Positions 23,901-36,976 are shown, numbered from the stretch's first letter. The stretch: DNA of 64,000 nt from Didymodactylos carnosus (GCA_905250885.1 CAJNOQ010000127.1:1-64000); one strand, 5' to 3'. The notes: generated from the sequence alone by a model not told the origin. Numbers and translations are program-made.

Positions 23901-24386
23901 AAACAGGAACAACAAAATGAACAAAAAGCGGAAAATGTAACACAACCACCCTTAATTACATTAAATCAAGATGGTATGAGTTTACATGAATTAACCAGTA
24001 TAACACGAAGATATCCGTTCAGATGTTATCCGGTAATTATTTCAAAATCAATGCCATATCTTGTTGGTATTGTATCTAGACGAGATTTACAATTGGTACT
24101 AAATCAAGCTAAAAGTCGCTCAAACGCAGATAATGATAGTACAGTTCATTTTACGCGTACGAAACGAGCTGATACAATTAGTACAGTATCATCAATTAAA
24201 CTTTATCGTTTACTCAATCGTTCACCTATTACAGTAACAAATGATACACCCGTTGAGACAATAATTGATATGTGTAGAAAATTGGGTGCACAAACAATTC
24301 TAATTACAGATAATGGAAAATTAACTGGACTTTTAACCAAAAAAGATGTTATTCAATATGTCAAACGAAAGAAAGAACAAAAATAG
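20969..24386 (+). CDS. Endosomal Cl-/H+ exchanger, CLC-3/4/5 type
   Basis: A membrane 2Cl-/1H+ exchanger of endosomes and lysosomes. Eleven exons (20969-21331, 21483-21779, 21844-21982, 22143-22304, 22358-22435, 22494-22595, 22658-22747, 22811-23291, 23352-23511, 23575-23675, 23747-24386) keep phase and give 870 aa, a little longer than human CLC-3. The anion-pathway motifs [14 protein letters not shown] and GLFIPS are intact. The gating Glu in GKEGP is present, and so is the proton Glu in [10 protein letters not shown], so it should be an exchanger and not a channel. VARDGLRHQ before the first membrane helix and ACCCGN mark the CLC-3/4/5 subgroup. The C-terminus carries two CBS domains (about [18 protein letters not shown] and INRSPITV-like blocks), ending [12 protein letters not shown]. 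Start: ATG of MSDGSS; an upstream TTG is not used. Confidence 0.95.
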
Positions 24387-26219
24387 AAGATTATTTCTAA
24401 GTCTATTTTTCATAAGTTACAATATTCAAATACTTTGTTCTTGAAGTCGAATATAATCAGTCATAAATAGACACTTCATTCTAATTTTGACTAGTTTATT
24501 TTGCATGATGTACCGCTAAAAATGACGTTTTTACAGTCAAAATACTCCTGTTTATTGCGTGATTCGTAAAATAAATATATATATGTATACGAACTTGTCG
24601 AACACTCTTGAGACTATTGAAAATGTTTTTTTTGGAAGGCAACAAGAAACTTAAGATATTGTTTTTAGTTTTCTTAGTATAATAATTAATTTGATTTGAT
24701 TTGACATTTGTCGAAATTAAATGGAAAAAATTCTTATTGTTACTCTTTAGTATGTATAGTTATTGACTTATTCTCATTGTGGCATGTTCTTACTCAATTT
24801 TTGATCACAGGAATACACAAAAATTTTTACAATCACACTATTCAGTGTGATCTTCCTTTACAAATACGATGTTGAAGATGCAACTTTCGATAATAGTACA
24901 AAAGGTCGGAAACATTTTTTTTTCATTATCTTTTATTTATATTTTTTTGCCAGAAACGGTTTACTGAAAGTTTTTCTATGGATCACTGAGTAACTATTAA
25001 ATTTAAATACTATCATTTTAACTGAAAAGAATCAAAAGTCGTGTTATACGAAAAGTAGATCTTGATAGAATAAATTATCCGCTATGCATATCATCGGAAC
25101 AAAAGAAACGGTAAAGTTGGTTTTGAGTTGCTGAAAAGTGTTTTTTCGTGTTCAGCACACTCGATAACCTAGAAGATTTTCTATTTTTGGCGAAGAGTAC
25201 CTCCAAAAGTGTAGGAAAAATGTTTATAATATTATTTTCTCATGGAAATTTTACTGTGCCATTTTGTTTTCAAAATTTTTCCTCAAATTTTGAAAGTATC
25301 CCTTATCAAAAATAGAAAATCTTCTGGGTTATCGAGTGTGCTGAACACGAAAAAACACTTTTCAGCAACGCAAACCTAACTTTATTTTTTTTGTTTCGAT
25401 GATATGTTTTAACATCTATAATTACAAAGATCGAAGAACTTTCAAAACATTTAGATACAGCCATTATTTGGTAATATGGAAATATAAAACTCAGTAGATG
25501 CTAAGAATGGATATTAACAAGAGACCATAATCAAAAACTCTTTTCAATAACAGTAACATATAGTAAAAACTGTACTGTTTTTCTCAAAATAGAGAATTGT
25601 TTGTGCATCATTGCTGACAATTGTAAAAATAAATCCTTTCTCTTTCTCTCACTACTAAAGACAACAACAATCTATCTATCTATCTATCTAATTATAGATA
25701 GAAGATTTTTGAACGAATAACTCTTTGTCTTATTAGAGATTTTCTCTTTTTTTTTAAAAAAAGACACTTATCACTATTTCAACGAACATTTTTTTTAAGA
25801 AAGAAAATGTCCTTGAAGAGCGTGTATTTTTTCTTCGTCTTGTCGGGGATGTATTTCATCCTCTCTGACTGTGAGATTCTATTAGCTAATATATAGTCTA
25901 TTTTTTGTAACTAATTTATAAGCTTTCAATTTTCTTTCGTAGTTGTTAGAATCACTGTTAAATCATATATCAAAATACAAATGAGAATTTAGGCCTTTAA
26001 ACGAATAACACGTATGAAACCGACAATTACATTATACTATATAATAAGACAAAAAAAAACTGTCCAGGACTAATAGTACAAATATGATCATTCTTCATGC
26101 GTACGTGATACTACATCAATCATTCATACATTATCATCTTGTTTTAGGTAGTTCTATAATCGCAAACACACACATATAATCAGATCCATTGTTTAACAAA
26201 AGTGTTTAATTTCAAAACA
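24387..26219. other. Spacer between CLC and peptide gene
   Basis: CLC 3' UTR with AATAAA near 24571, then non-coding DNA. Contains a small hairpin with loopless TCACACTATTCAGTGTGA at about 24834-24851, a foldback at 25088-25405, and a (CTAT)n run at about 25672-25689. No gene is supported. Confidence 0.55.
25088..25405. repeat. Foldback repeat
   Basis: The left arm (about 25088-25200) and right arm (about 25290-25405) are inverted copies about 105-110 bp long with few mismatches; a core block is CGTGTTCAGCACACTCGATA and its inverse. The ends ATATCATCG and CGATGATAT are exact inverses. The spacer is AT-rich and has no ORF. Confidence 0.8.
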
Positions 26220-29200
26220 ATGCAGCAACAACAATTATTTTTTCTGCTTTTCATCTGTTTTACACTATCAATGATATCATCTGTTTACAATTATCCAATG
26301 GTAAGTAAAACATCAGTTCTATGTCTAACAAGTAAACTGCTTCGAGTATCTCATCGATTTTTGCTCGAAATACGCATGGTTAGGAGTCGTAGATGGTCTT
26401 GACCACGAATCTGAAAATTATACCTACTCGTAGTTAGATCTCTGTTCAGACTTTTAGGGAGCCATACAAAGCCTGAAAATTTCAGAATGGTGGACGATTT
26501 CTGCAAGGCAATAACCCTCTATGTTTTTAAGAAGATAACGACTAGAATTTATCAGGAGCGATTCGTTATTTAGTTTTTAATATTTCTATACTTCAGAAGG
26601 TAATTGTGAACTATCATTCTGAAATTTTTTAATCATTTCTAAGCATTGGTCCAAAGAGTCAATTCAATTCTATTAATTCGCTTTTTTTTTCTGTAAATTT
26701 GATATTCTTAGTAGAATCTTATATAACTGTTAATAAAGGTGGTAATCATTTTGAGAGACGCTGTACATAAAAATCACAGAAGTCGTAGAGTGTTCAGTAT
26801 ATAAATGCCTTAGAGTATATTTTAAAAAAAATTCTAAGGTATTGGTGATCCAATGACATGCGCAGACGAATGATATCAATAAATTGAGGCATATTGAAGG
26901 TTATATCAGTTATCGTAACTGCGAAAAAACGTAATCATCAATTAGTGGTAATAAAATATTCAATGAATATCTGTGTGTAACAGATTTATCTTACTAGAAA
27001 AACTAATAAACTACGTTGTTTCTAACAGAGACTTAACAAGGAAACAAATATTGAATAAGGAATAGAGATCTAAATACGAGTAGGTATAACCTTCAGCTTA
27101 GTGATCACGACTATCGACTATCCCTAAGTACGTACGTTTCGAATAAAAACCGATGAGATACCTGGAGCGTTTCATTCGTAAGTAAGGTGCCGGGAATTCA
27201 ACAAGATAGCAAAAATTTTTGCGTTTTCTTTGGCATGGTTGAATAGAGCATACGGAGTTACCTAGAAAAAAGTCAGTTTAAGATTTTTAAAAGTCATTTA
27301 AGTGAAAAAATTGTAAAATATAGATTTATTAAAAATAGGCAAAAGTAGTCAAATTAAGGTTTTGGGTGAATTTTTCGGTTTTGCTTTTTGAAAAAAATGA
27401 AAGTTACCAAAAATTTTTGAAGCACATGTTATTGGACTCAGTTTTTGACGGTAATTTCGAGCATTATGTTGGTTTTGCGAAGAAATTGAAATTTGATGAT
27501 GAAAATGGCGGAACACGACGAATACAATCTCTTGCTTTTATGAAATATGAAACTCGACTTGAACAATTTTTAACGTAGTTTAGGTTTACAACAGCTTATC
27601 AGTTACTAGAGACTCAAGTAGAATCGCTTGCTTTTTTCCAGAAGATCTCCTATGTGCAAAAAGCCTCAGATATTCCATGTCAACATTTCTCATTCGGCTA
27701 ATACAATAAATATACCGTACGATAGAGAATTTGTCGAGCTACAATTTAATATAGAGAAAAAGTGTCTAGAGGGCACCTTGACATTAGAAATATTTCTGTA
27801 AACCAGAATTAGGCTTGTAATTCTCAATTCTCTCTACCAGAAATCAATTGTTATGCAACACAAATATATTATTCGGAATCAGAATCAAAAACTGAGTTGA
27901 CTAATGTGTATGTCTATCCTATCTGGCTATTTTAGTTTTTGTCGAATTTTCACGTTGAAAAATTATCTAGATTTACATCAAAAGATGAAAATCAAGTAAA
28001 CATTTCGAAATAACTATTAATCAGCTCAGTTTTTGATTCTGATTCCGAATAATATATTTGTGTTGCATAACAATTGATTTCTGGTAGAGAGAATTGAGAA
28101 TTACAAGCCTAATTCTGGTTTGCAGAAATATTTCTAATGTCAAGGTGTCCTCTAGACACTTTTTCTCTATATTAAATTGTAGCTTGACAAATTCTCTATC
28201 GTACGGTATATTTATTGTATTAGCCGAATGAGAAATGTTGACATAGAATATCTGAGACTTTTTGCAATGCACATAGGAGATTATTTTCCATAGTCAGAAG
28301 TATTTCTAAACATGCTTGGCTTTAGAACGACTATTTCCATATATGTGATATACAGAAATATAGCGCAGAAAAGGAGCTTTTGAATGATATATAATAGTCG
28401 TGAGAAATTGTGAAACTGAGAGAGAAAGATTCAAAAATATGATCTATAGTATATATCAGATGCAGTAGAAACTTAATTAAATTCGATTCGACCGATTTTT
28501 TTCTGAGAGTGGTTCTAAGGTCTAGTAAGTACCCAGAAATATTCCTCTTCATTCTACATCTAGCCTTTGATTAGTCGATGGAATTCAGGCATGGGCCAAT
28601 TTCATCAGATAATCGCTCTAGTCCTTTGTGAAAATTCACGTTTTTTGGTAACAAGAGTGACCCTCAATAGAGTGTTTGGCCTCTAGTTTTTTAAACAAGC
28701 ATTTTCAGAAAGAGTTATTCCAGGGCTAGCGGTTATTTTGTATGCTCTTTCGAATGAGACATAAATAAAAATAAAATAAAAATTTCCTCCAGACAGTATG
28801 GTCGGTGCTGTGATGGTGCTTCTCTTATAGTAATTTTTTTCTAGGTAACTCCATATACTCTGTCCAAGCATGTCAAAGAAAAGGTAAAATTTTTTGCTGT
28901 CTTGTTGAATTCCTGACACCTTAGTTACGATGGGAATCATTTATATTTAAAGTTGGTCATTAATTCGGCTATCAAATAGTTGCTCATATTCTAGCGCTTC
29001 ATCTGCTCTAATAATTGTTTTTCTCTCGCTTTTTCAGCTTAACAGTATGGATGAACATGATGAAGATGCCTTGCGGCAATTATTAGAGTATAAAATGATG
29101 AATAAACACAATTTAAATTCTCGAAGTTTGTATGATCCGGCCTATAGAGATTGGTCAAATTATTTTGAACGACGCAATATATTCGATCCAGCCTACAGAG

Positions 29201-29235
29201 ATTGGGCCAATACATTTAAACGCGAAATTAATTAA
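26220..29235 (+). CDS. Candidate secreted neuropeptide-like precursor with two DPAYRDW repeats
   Basis: Not a recognised family. Two exons (26220-26300 and 29038-29235), joined in phase 0 at a clean GTAAGT..TTTTTCAG intron, encode 92 aa. Residues about 6-22 are a hydrophobic signal-peptide core (LFFLLFICFTLSMISSV). An acidic, Met-rich linker (MDEHDEDALRQLLEY) follows. The C-terminal third holds two near-identical units, LYDPAYRDWSNYFE and IFDPAYRDWANTF, each followed by a dibasic site (RR, KR); the first unit is preceded by NSR and the last KR by only EIN. This layout is that of a propeptide cut by proprotein convertases. No Gly precedes the dibasic sites, so C-terminal amidation is not predicted. 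The 2.7-kb intron is filled by two foldback elements. AATAAA lies at 29338. Function is unknown; the neuropeptide role is inference. Confidence 0.6.
26335..27172. repeat. Foldback element 1 in the peptide-gene intron
   Basis: Imperfect arms of about 108 bp (26335-26443 and 27064-27172). Best blocks: TTATACCTACTCGTA and GTATCTCATCG, each present inverted on the other side. The 620-bp interior has no coding capacity. Confidence 0.75.
27179..28930. repeat. Foldback element 2, double palindrome, in the peptide-gene intron
   Basis: The outer arms pair about 27179-27280 with 28840-28930 (GGAATTCAACAAGA and GAGTTACCTAGAAAAAA are among the matched blocks). The inner arms pair 27640-27900 with 28022-28285 almost base for base over about 260 bp. 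The inner arms are clearly less diverged than the outer ones, which suggests either a younger element inserted in an older one or recent homogenisation of the inner part. Mirror-image ORFs here are a by-product of the symmetry. Confidence 0.85.
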
Positions 29236-30650
29236 TTCAATTAGATAACGGTGTAAGTGATGATTATTTTTGTGAATAAGTAAAAAATGTGAATACATTC
29301 GAGAACTAAAAGTGAAGATGATAGAATTTTGTTATCAAATAAATTTTATTATTATTCAGACATGCGTACAATAAACTTTAAATATTAAAATGTTGCAAAA
29401 ATGATTAAATAAAACTGAATTGTTGATTAGATGCATAATGAAAGTATGAAAAAAAAGTACATCAAAACTAAAATATTATTTAAAGATTTTAGGTCAAGTG
29501 GGATTAAAGGATAATCCGGTCTACTATTTCTTGCAAATAGATTAGTAGTAAATATTTTATTTTAATTACCTACACTAAAAATCAAATTAGTTTTCTAGGG
29601 CACATGATAAAACTATTTCAAGAAAAATGTTGTAGAAAGTGTTAAATTACTTGTTATGTAGCCTTGTAAAAGAGATTTTAAAATCAATCCAGCTTTATCA
29701 AGCTTTTATGAAACTATTGTTATAAAGAAAGATATTATTGTTTGTTGATCTGCTACATTTCAATAGAACGAATAGAATATTCAAATAAATCAATTAGTGC
29801 AAGTGAACTCTTAGATCTAATAGATTGATTACTGTGTCACTGAACACTCTATACGCAAGTCGATTATTGCATTAACGATTTTTCAAGGTTTTATGAATAA
29901 AAAAATGACACTCTTTTTAACATATGTAAAATGTTCAAGTTTTAGAACTTTTTACATCATACACAATCATTTGTTTATTAACGATATGTTCATATGTCTC
30001 TATTACATCTTTGTATCTGGAAAAGAGTGTATAAAATGAATAAAATACATTTTCATGATTCATTGTACACATTATTTGTGTTCTGATATAAATAATTGAA
30101 TTTATTTTGTACAGTTACGTCTTTATAATCAATACTTATGACAGAAAAAATTGCCAAAAAAAACAAAATAGAAATAATAAAATAGCGGCAACTTTGATAT
30201 GCTAAGTAATATAAATTACATTTTAAAACACGTATGACACAAAAAAAATAATAAGATAAACTCCTAGCATACTGTTCTGTAACGAAGGAAAATGTAGGAT
30301 ATACATCGCTAATTAGAGAAAAATAAGATTAAATAGTGATAGGATAGTTTTACGATAATAATAATATAGAAAACTATTATTGTCGTTTCGGTGGTTAAAA
30401 GATATAATGGAGTTCTAATCCACAGATAATATTAATCTCATCTTATTGTTAAAAGCCATTTAATTTTCTCGCTCAGAAAGTAAAATGAATTTTCTGACTA
30501 TAAACTACTTGATCACGCGTATAAGCTGACATACCAAAAGAAGAAAATAAAGCGAAAAACAACGAGTGTAAAAACTCACTCAGAATAACGAAAAAAAAAT
30601 AGTTAGAACATAAATAGAATATACATAAAAAAAGTAGTGTTAATTTACTG
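29236..30650. other. Convergent spacer between plus- and minus-strand gene blocks
   Basis: 3' UTR of the peptide gene (AATAAA at 29338) and, on the other strand, of MEPCE. Very AT-rich, no gene, no clear repeats. Confidence 0.6.
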
Positions 30651-33600
30651 CTATTCAATCATTTGGACCGCTGATGATTGTATTTGAATAGGCGTAGAAG
30701 GATCCATACGCGGTAATAATGACACATGATCAGCATCAGTAATCAAAATATTATTATGCTCATTAGATGCAGTTGTCATATCTAAATTATCAGCATCAGA
30801 ACGCCAGACTGAGGACGCACGAGGTAACGGATTTGTTTCTTGTTGATTTGATAAAGTATCAATAAAACTGGCTTTAATTAACATCAAAATTGGACGTTCA
30901 AAACCTTAAAAGGTAGAATGCAATTTTATAACGCAAAAAACAGTATTCCTTAAATGGTTTCATGCAAAAAAGAATTCTATAAGTTTTTCTTAGTCTTTTC
31001 TAGATATAAGCTAATGGCCTACAACGCAGAACCGAGACATATTTCGAAATAATAGTGATCCTATTCTCTTTACTTCGAAGTGCGCATGGAAAGCTGTTGC
31101 TGTACAGTAAGTAAGCATCTTGGTGGAAAGGCTGAATATTTACCTTTATTCTTGTGTGTTGGTGTACCGATTGTACGACATGTTTGAAAACCCACTTCAC
31201 TCGATAACAAATAAGATAAAAACTCCGTTGGTTTAAATTCAATATGACGATAATTTTCCCATATTTTTTTCTGAAAAAAACAACATGACGATAAATTCAA
31301 TTTAATGTGAGAAGATACGATAAAAATCTTTGCATAAAAAGAAAAAGAGGATTCATCAAAATGATATGAAACGCTTTATTATGGATGTTTTTGACTAAAA
31401 GTGTTTTAGCTCTCTGTTTAAACATCATACGCAGCGATCCCCATCAGGAGAGAGCGAGGCGGCAGGGAGGAGCTAGCCCCTCTCTGGAAGTTTTGACTTT
31501 CCGTTAAAATTTTTCCGCACTGGAAAATATAGAAGTGGCATAAAAAACTGTTTTTTGTGCCAACTTTTCTGTGTTAATCTTCCACGTAGACTTGCAAATA
31601 CAAGTACACTCTCGTTTATATTACTTGGAAGTCAATTTTTATTCCCTAAATATTTTAAGTCTGACTGTCTTATTTTATCGTCTCGAGTCGAGAAGAAAGA
31701 GTTTACATTTTAAGACTTGAGCAGCTGTAACGTCCTTAATTCATCATAACATATTAAGACTGCAATTAAAAATAGAATGAAAATGAGAGTTAAAGACTAC
31801 AAAAGTTCGATCTATTTCCGTCAACCCCACCAAATTAAAACTGCCGTGTATAGGACATTACATTAAAGCGAAGACAGAAATATAGTTGTTTATAGCAAGC
31901 CAAAGAAATCTCACATTACGTTTAGATGAACAGGAAAATGATAGAAAAAATGATCATGCCGAAGGTTAAGAACGACTATTGTTTTTATTTGTACTTTACT
32001 CCCTTCATAAACGGAACGAAAAGTGAAGGAACTTCAGATTGAGTATAGAGAATAGTACAGAAATAAAATCACTTTCCACAAGATATTTTTATAAGCTTAC
32101 CGCCACAATTATAGCCTCCCCCTTCTGGTAAAAAACAATCAGAATCCCTGATCTTTTGCCAGAAAAACTAAGCCACCAGTGATCTTATTTGATCAGAATT
32201 ACTAACGAAATATTTAAAATTTAGAGGAACGCAAATGATTGAAAATCTAACATCGCGTTCCGTTTATAATTTCAATTGTCTAGATTCACTTACAGTCATT
32301 TTACGTTTGATTCGATAACTTTGCCATTGTTGTGGTTCTAATAACAAAATTCCACCTGGCCTCAATGCACGATAAATACGTTTGAAAAATCGTTTAATAC
32401 CACAGTCTCCAAAATTTAAATGAATCCATTTCGTTACACTAAATGCAATTATGGTTTCATATTCTGCTGTAACATAATTTAGATCATCATCGTTTTCCAA
32501 TACAAAATTTGCCTAAAGCATATAAAAAATAATTCATAAACGAATAACAATTAGGACAAAACACATTTTACGACTATAACCGTATATTTTTTCGCGTCCA
32601 ACGAATGCTTCCTGCCTGTGTTGTTTGTCGTTTATCGCAAGAGAAACGGCAAAAAACAAGCACAATACACATACACGTACAAACACAACATGCAAAAAGG
32701 TAGGAAAATGGATAGTATAGAAACAATCCTAAATTTGATTATATTTTTTTAAACGCTAGCTTTTTTTTATTGTCTTTGAAATTTAAAGAAATTAGAACAT
32801 GAACAGAATTTTATTGTTTACGTAAACTTACACAAACACTTGTGATCCATTTAACCACAATGTTGTGGTTTCGATTTTTGCACTAAAAAGTAAAAATTCT
32901 GAAGATATTGGCTTCGAAACGATTTTATTATTCCTCGTCGCACAATATGTCTCTTTTAAACGGGAAAAACAGTATCGCGAAAATGTATGTTGTCCAACAA
33001 CGTTTGATTACACAACTAGAAAATAGAGACTTTGTACTTGTTGTGTACTATGCTTAATATACATACATCATTAGATCATTTATTCATGATTCAAATAGAC
33101 AATGTGCTTTTGCGAATTCTGCTGCTGCTGCTTGTAGAAGATAGGAAAAAGGAAAAGATGCGTGTTGTGTGTTTGTATCGATTTAAATGACGATGTATGT
33201 TGATAATACATTCCATTTTCGAACAACATGACAGAAAGCATTCGTCGTGTGTATCACACCTATAAAATAATCAAGAAAAAAATATCAAGTACAGCTGTGT
33301 ATTCACTGTTCTTGTTTGATGCTTGATTTTTTTTTAATTTAGTTGAACTATGTTTAGCAAATTACCTGTTGAAAACGCATGTTCAACGGAAATTGGATAT
33401 CTCTGTTTGACTGTTGTTCATTATTAATTTTAGTTCGTTTATGATTCTGTATTTTATCCCATAAACGTTGTCTTGCTTGATGTATTAATTGTTGATCAAT
33501 GTCAACTCCCAGAATTGTTTTTGGATTAAAATTTTCAGCAATAAAAAATGTTACGTGACCAGTATGGCATCCTAAACAAAGAAAAATGATTCCTTAGATA

Positions 33601-35670
33601 GCGACTGTATAACATCTCTTAATCAAAAATGTCAAATTTGCTGTAAAAGCAGTCACAATATGGTCTACAAGGCATTCTCTGTTCACTCCTCTTTCAACTT
33701 GATTGGAATATGATTTTCAACTCATTTCTCAATAAAAATTGACATTCATCAGATTAAATTATACAATCAAAAACATCGTTTCAGTCGAAAGATGGTGTTC
33801 TTTAATTGATTCATCATGTGAATGTTCAATGTCAAATATTATGTTTTTTGCAAAAAATTTTATTCTTACCGATGTCGAGAACATCTTTTTGTTTAAACCA
33901 TTCTGATTTCATATAAGTCAAACGATTATCTTGCGAAGGATCACGATAACCATAATAGCCTTTAAAATTTCCATAGCACATTTCTTCACCTTGCTCTCTA
34001 AATTTGACAACCTCATCATCTTCGTGTTCATCAGCTAGTTGCGGCCACATATTTTGTACATTCGTTGACGGTGTTGTAATTGAATCAGAACGAGTTTGAT
34101 TATAATACTGATTATCAAAACTCAACGATGGACGATATAGATTTAAATGATTGTTAACAGAATTTGGTACCGATGTTTGAATCGACAGCAAAGGACGAAT
34201 AGACGGAGAAATATGTTGAGCATGTGAACGAATTGTATTCACTGGACGATTATTTTGAGGATGAATAAATGAATCTGTAACAAGATTTTTATTTTTTCCA
34301 TATGGTTGACTTGCTTGTCTATAATAGCATCTACCTGTTGGGTTCACATTCTTGTTATCTGATGTCACCGATAAAGATAGATTTCTTGATCGTGAATCTC
34401 CATCTAATCTCAAAGGATCTCTTGTATTTGGTGTTAATAATATTTCAACAGTAAGACCACCATCGGATGAATTATTATTATTTGGTTTAGGCGGATTGAC
34501 AATATCGGTATGAAATGTTTTTTCTTTTTTCTGTTGTATTAAAGCATTCAAATTTAATGGATCGCTTTTGTTTCCACCTAGACGACAAAGAAAATTTGTA
34601 AATATTATTTCTGAAACTAAAGAATACAGTAACCAAACTACAAACACCTTTCAGTTATAGAAAAACCCTACTTTTGGCACGTTCTGTATTCACACAAATG
34701 CCTTTAAAATCTTCTCCAATATTCATTTTATCACAAACAAAAATACAATATTCGTAATGGCTACATATAAAAAAATGTTCACGTCGACAGGTTTCATATG
34801 AGTAAATTATACGCACAGAGTCTTATAACGTGATGAATTATATTTTTTCCTGTTGCTTAAATTGACAACTATGATTACGAGACTGCCAATAATAGTCAAC
34901 AGGAATGAGACAAACAAGCGCTACTCACAATTTAATAAATTCGCATGCTCTCAAAATCTAACATATTTCAGTCTAAATAATTACCTTTGTGTTTAGAAGC
35001 TTCAGGCAATTGGCACACGTGAATGTTCGAAGCGATGAGAGACAAGTATTAGAATAAAAGAATAAACATTTCTTGTACTAAAATAGATGTCATCTCACTG
35101 GAGTAAAAGTCTTTTAGAAAAATATGTTCTCGTTCTTCAGCGTCAGACTAAGTATGGACTTATCTGGGGTTTTTAACGAGTATATAAATCCTTTTTCCTG
35201 ATGTTGTATATTTTCACTACAACATATAAATTGCATTGAAACTCATCAGGTCTTCTCAAAACCATGACTCTTCGGCGCAGTGGTATGACTTTTTTCACCC
35301 ACATTTACGGTTTCTTCAGAACGTACTAATCAATTTTAAAGAAACATCTGACTCACGATTAGAAAAGAAAATTTTTTCAAAAATAAAATGATTTTCACAG
35401 TACTACAGACAACGTTGGCCCAAAGATTTGCATTACTTTACAAGTTAATTTAAAAAATAGTGGTTTTATGAAGTTATATTTACCTAATAGAAAATATGGC
35501 ATAAGCAAACGTTTTCTTGGAATATATCGTCGATTTTTACGAATTGCTCCGTATCGTTTCGTATCCATATTAATCACGCTGCTTTTATTGCCACTACTGT
35601 TTGTCGTTGATGTAGAATTTATAGGGGATGTCACCGATAGATTAGATTCCTCAGTGAAATCGGTAGACAT
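30651..35670 (-). CDS. MEPCE: 7SK snRNA methylphosphate capping enzyme (Bin3/MEPCE)
   Basis: Adds a methyl group to the gamma-phosphate of 7SK snRNA using S-adenosylmethionine and stays bound in the 7SK particle that restrains P-TEFb. Exons on the minus strand: 35670-35484, 34577-33870, 33571-33366, 32512-32294, 31270-31144, 30904-30651; phase is kept, 566 aa (human 689). Visible signatures in order: [15 protein letters not shown] (family motif before the disordered part), [34 protein letters not shown] (SAM-binding motif I), [15 protein letters not shown] (acidic ribose-binding end), [37 protein letters not shown], and the 3' block [19 protein letters not shown]. The domain order and spacing equal animal MEPCE. 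The N-terminal third and the last 60 residues are low-complexity. The start is the first ATG of an ORF that opens with an Ser/Thr-rich stretch. Confidence 0.92.
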
Positions 35671-36571
35671 TCAGAAATAAAGTTTAAAAATAAGAACGAA
35701 ATAATTTTGACAAGAAGGTATATAGAAACAATATAGTGTGAAGAACTGCAAAGTACAAGACCACCTTTCTGTTCTTTTTAAAACCGAGTAATTTTCTACA
35801 TTATCTTTTAGGCGCAAAAAATACTTATTACACAAGGCACAAAAATGTCATGAGAGACGTGTAAGACAGCTGACCTATATAGGAGAGAGAAACGTGTGAC
35901 ACGACAGACTAAAACGCGTCTCACAGCCAGGTAAGTTTTTACCCTTTTAAAAAAACTTTACTATAGAAGATTTCAAAAAAACAACTTTCTATTGTCAACG
36001 TCGGTTCAACCAAGAGAACGCTCCTAGGTACCTTACCATTTTAAGGAGTTTGAGAAGGATTTAGAATGGCGATAAGGTAAAACGTGGAGGAGCTACTTCC
36101 TAGGTCAAGGTAGGTAGGCTATGTTTACACTACAGCTACTAAGTTTTCAGAGTTAAATTCGATATTCTTGTCGAGCTTGATTTGAAATCGTTTTTACTTG
36201 TAAACTTTTTTTAATTTTATTAATGAATAAAGCAATAATAGGATTCTTTTGTTGCGACTGGTGTGAAAAGGGATTATATCAAGTCAAAGTTAAATTCTTA
36301 ATTTTACAATTATTTAGTAGATCTCTTTTTTCAGGTAGTAAATTCGTTCGTATAGTAGCGAATAACTGAAGTTTTTCGAAAGATTTGGTTTTTAATAAAT
36401 TAGTAGCTCTGAAGTACTTATAAAAGCAAGATGTATTGAATTTCAATGACAAACAAGCAAGTTCTAAAGCAATAGATATGCTATGTCTCTAAAATGCGGA
36501 ACGCGTCAGTTAGGGCCACAAACACGTGACATCTCTCAACGGAATTTCAGCACAGTAATTCTTAAACATCC

Positions 36572-36976
36572 AAAACGCGTAACTCTGCTATCGGAATCTC
36601 TGTGCGTTACCGTTTTTCTCTCTTTTCGTCTATCCTATAATATTCGGAAAGAATATCGTAGAATCCTGGAAAGCGTCTTGTTTTGTAGAATGAAGTGCGT
36701 TCTTCAGAGTCCACCACTAGCTCAATTCAAAATAATTGACGCTTTTTATGCTATACTTAAAATACGAAGAGCCCCAAAAACATTGTTGTTTGTTTTTTAG
36801 GGCTTTTAGTATTTCGATTGTAACCGAAAAGTCGTCAATTATTTCGAATTGAGCTAGTAGTGGATTTTGAAGAACGCTTTCCAGGATTCTACGATATTCT
36901 TTCCGAATATTATAGGATAGAAGAAAAGAGAAAAACGGTAACGCACATAGATTCCGGTAGCAGAGTTACGCGTTTT
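36572..36976. repeat. Foldback repeat
   Basis: The left arm (36572-36742) and right arm (36833-36976) are inverted copies; the left arm carries an extra block of about 23 bp absent from the right. Matched ends: AAACGCGTAACTCTGCT and its inverse. The loop region has a smaller inner stem (GAGCCC / GGGCTT). Confidence 0.85.

Noticed and set aside
24834-24851. TCACACTATTCAGTGTGA hairpin as a terminator
   Set aside because: Stem-loop terminators are not the rule for eukaryotic mRNA genes; kept only as a minor palindrome.
31000-31242. 80-codon minus-strand ORF
   Set aside because: Overlaps MEPCE exon 5 in another frame; shadow.
36483-36800. 105-codon ORF
   Set aside because: Lies mostly in a foldback arm; no coding sign.
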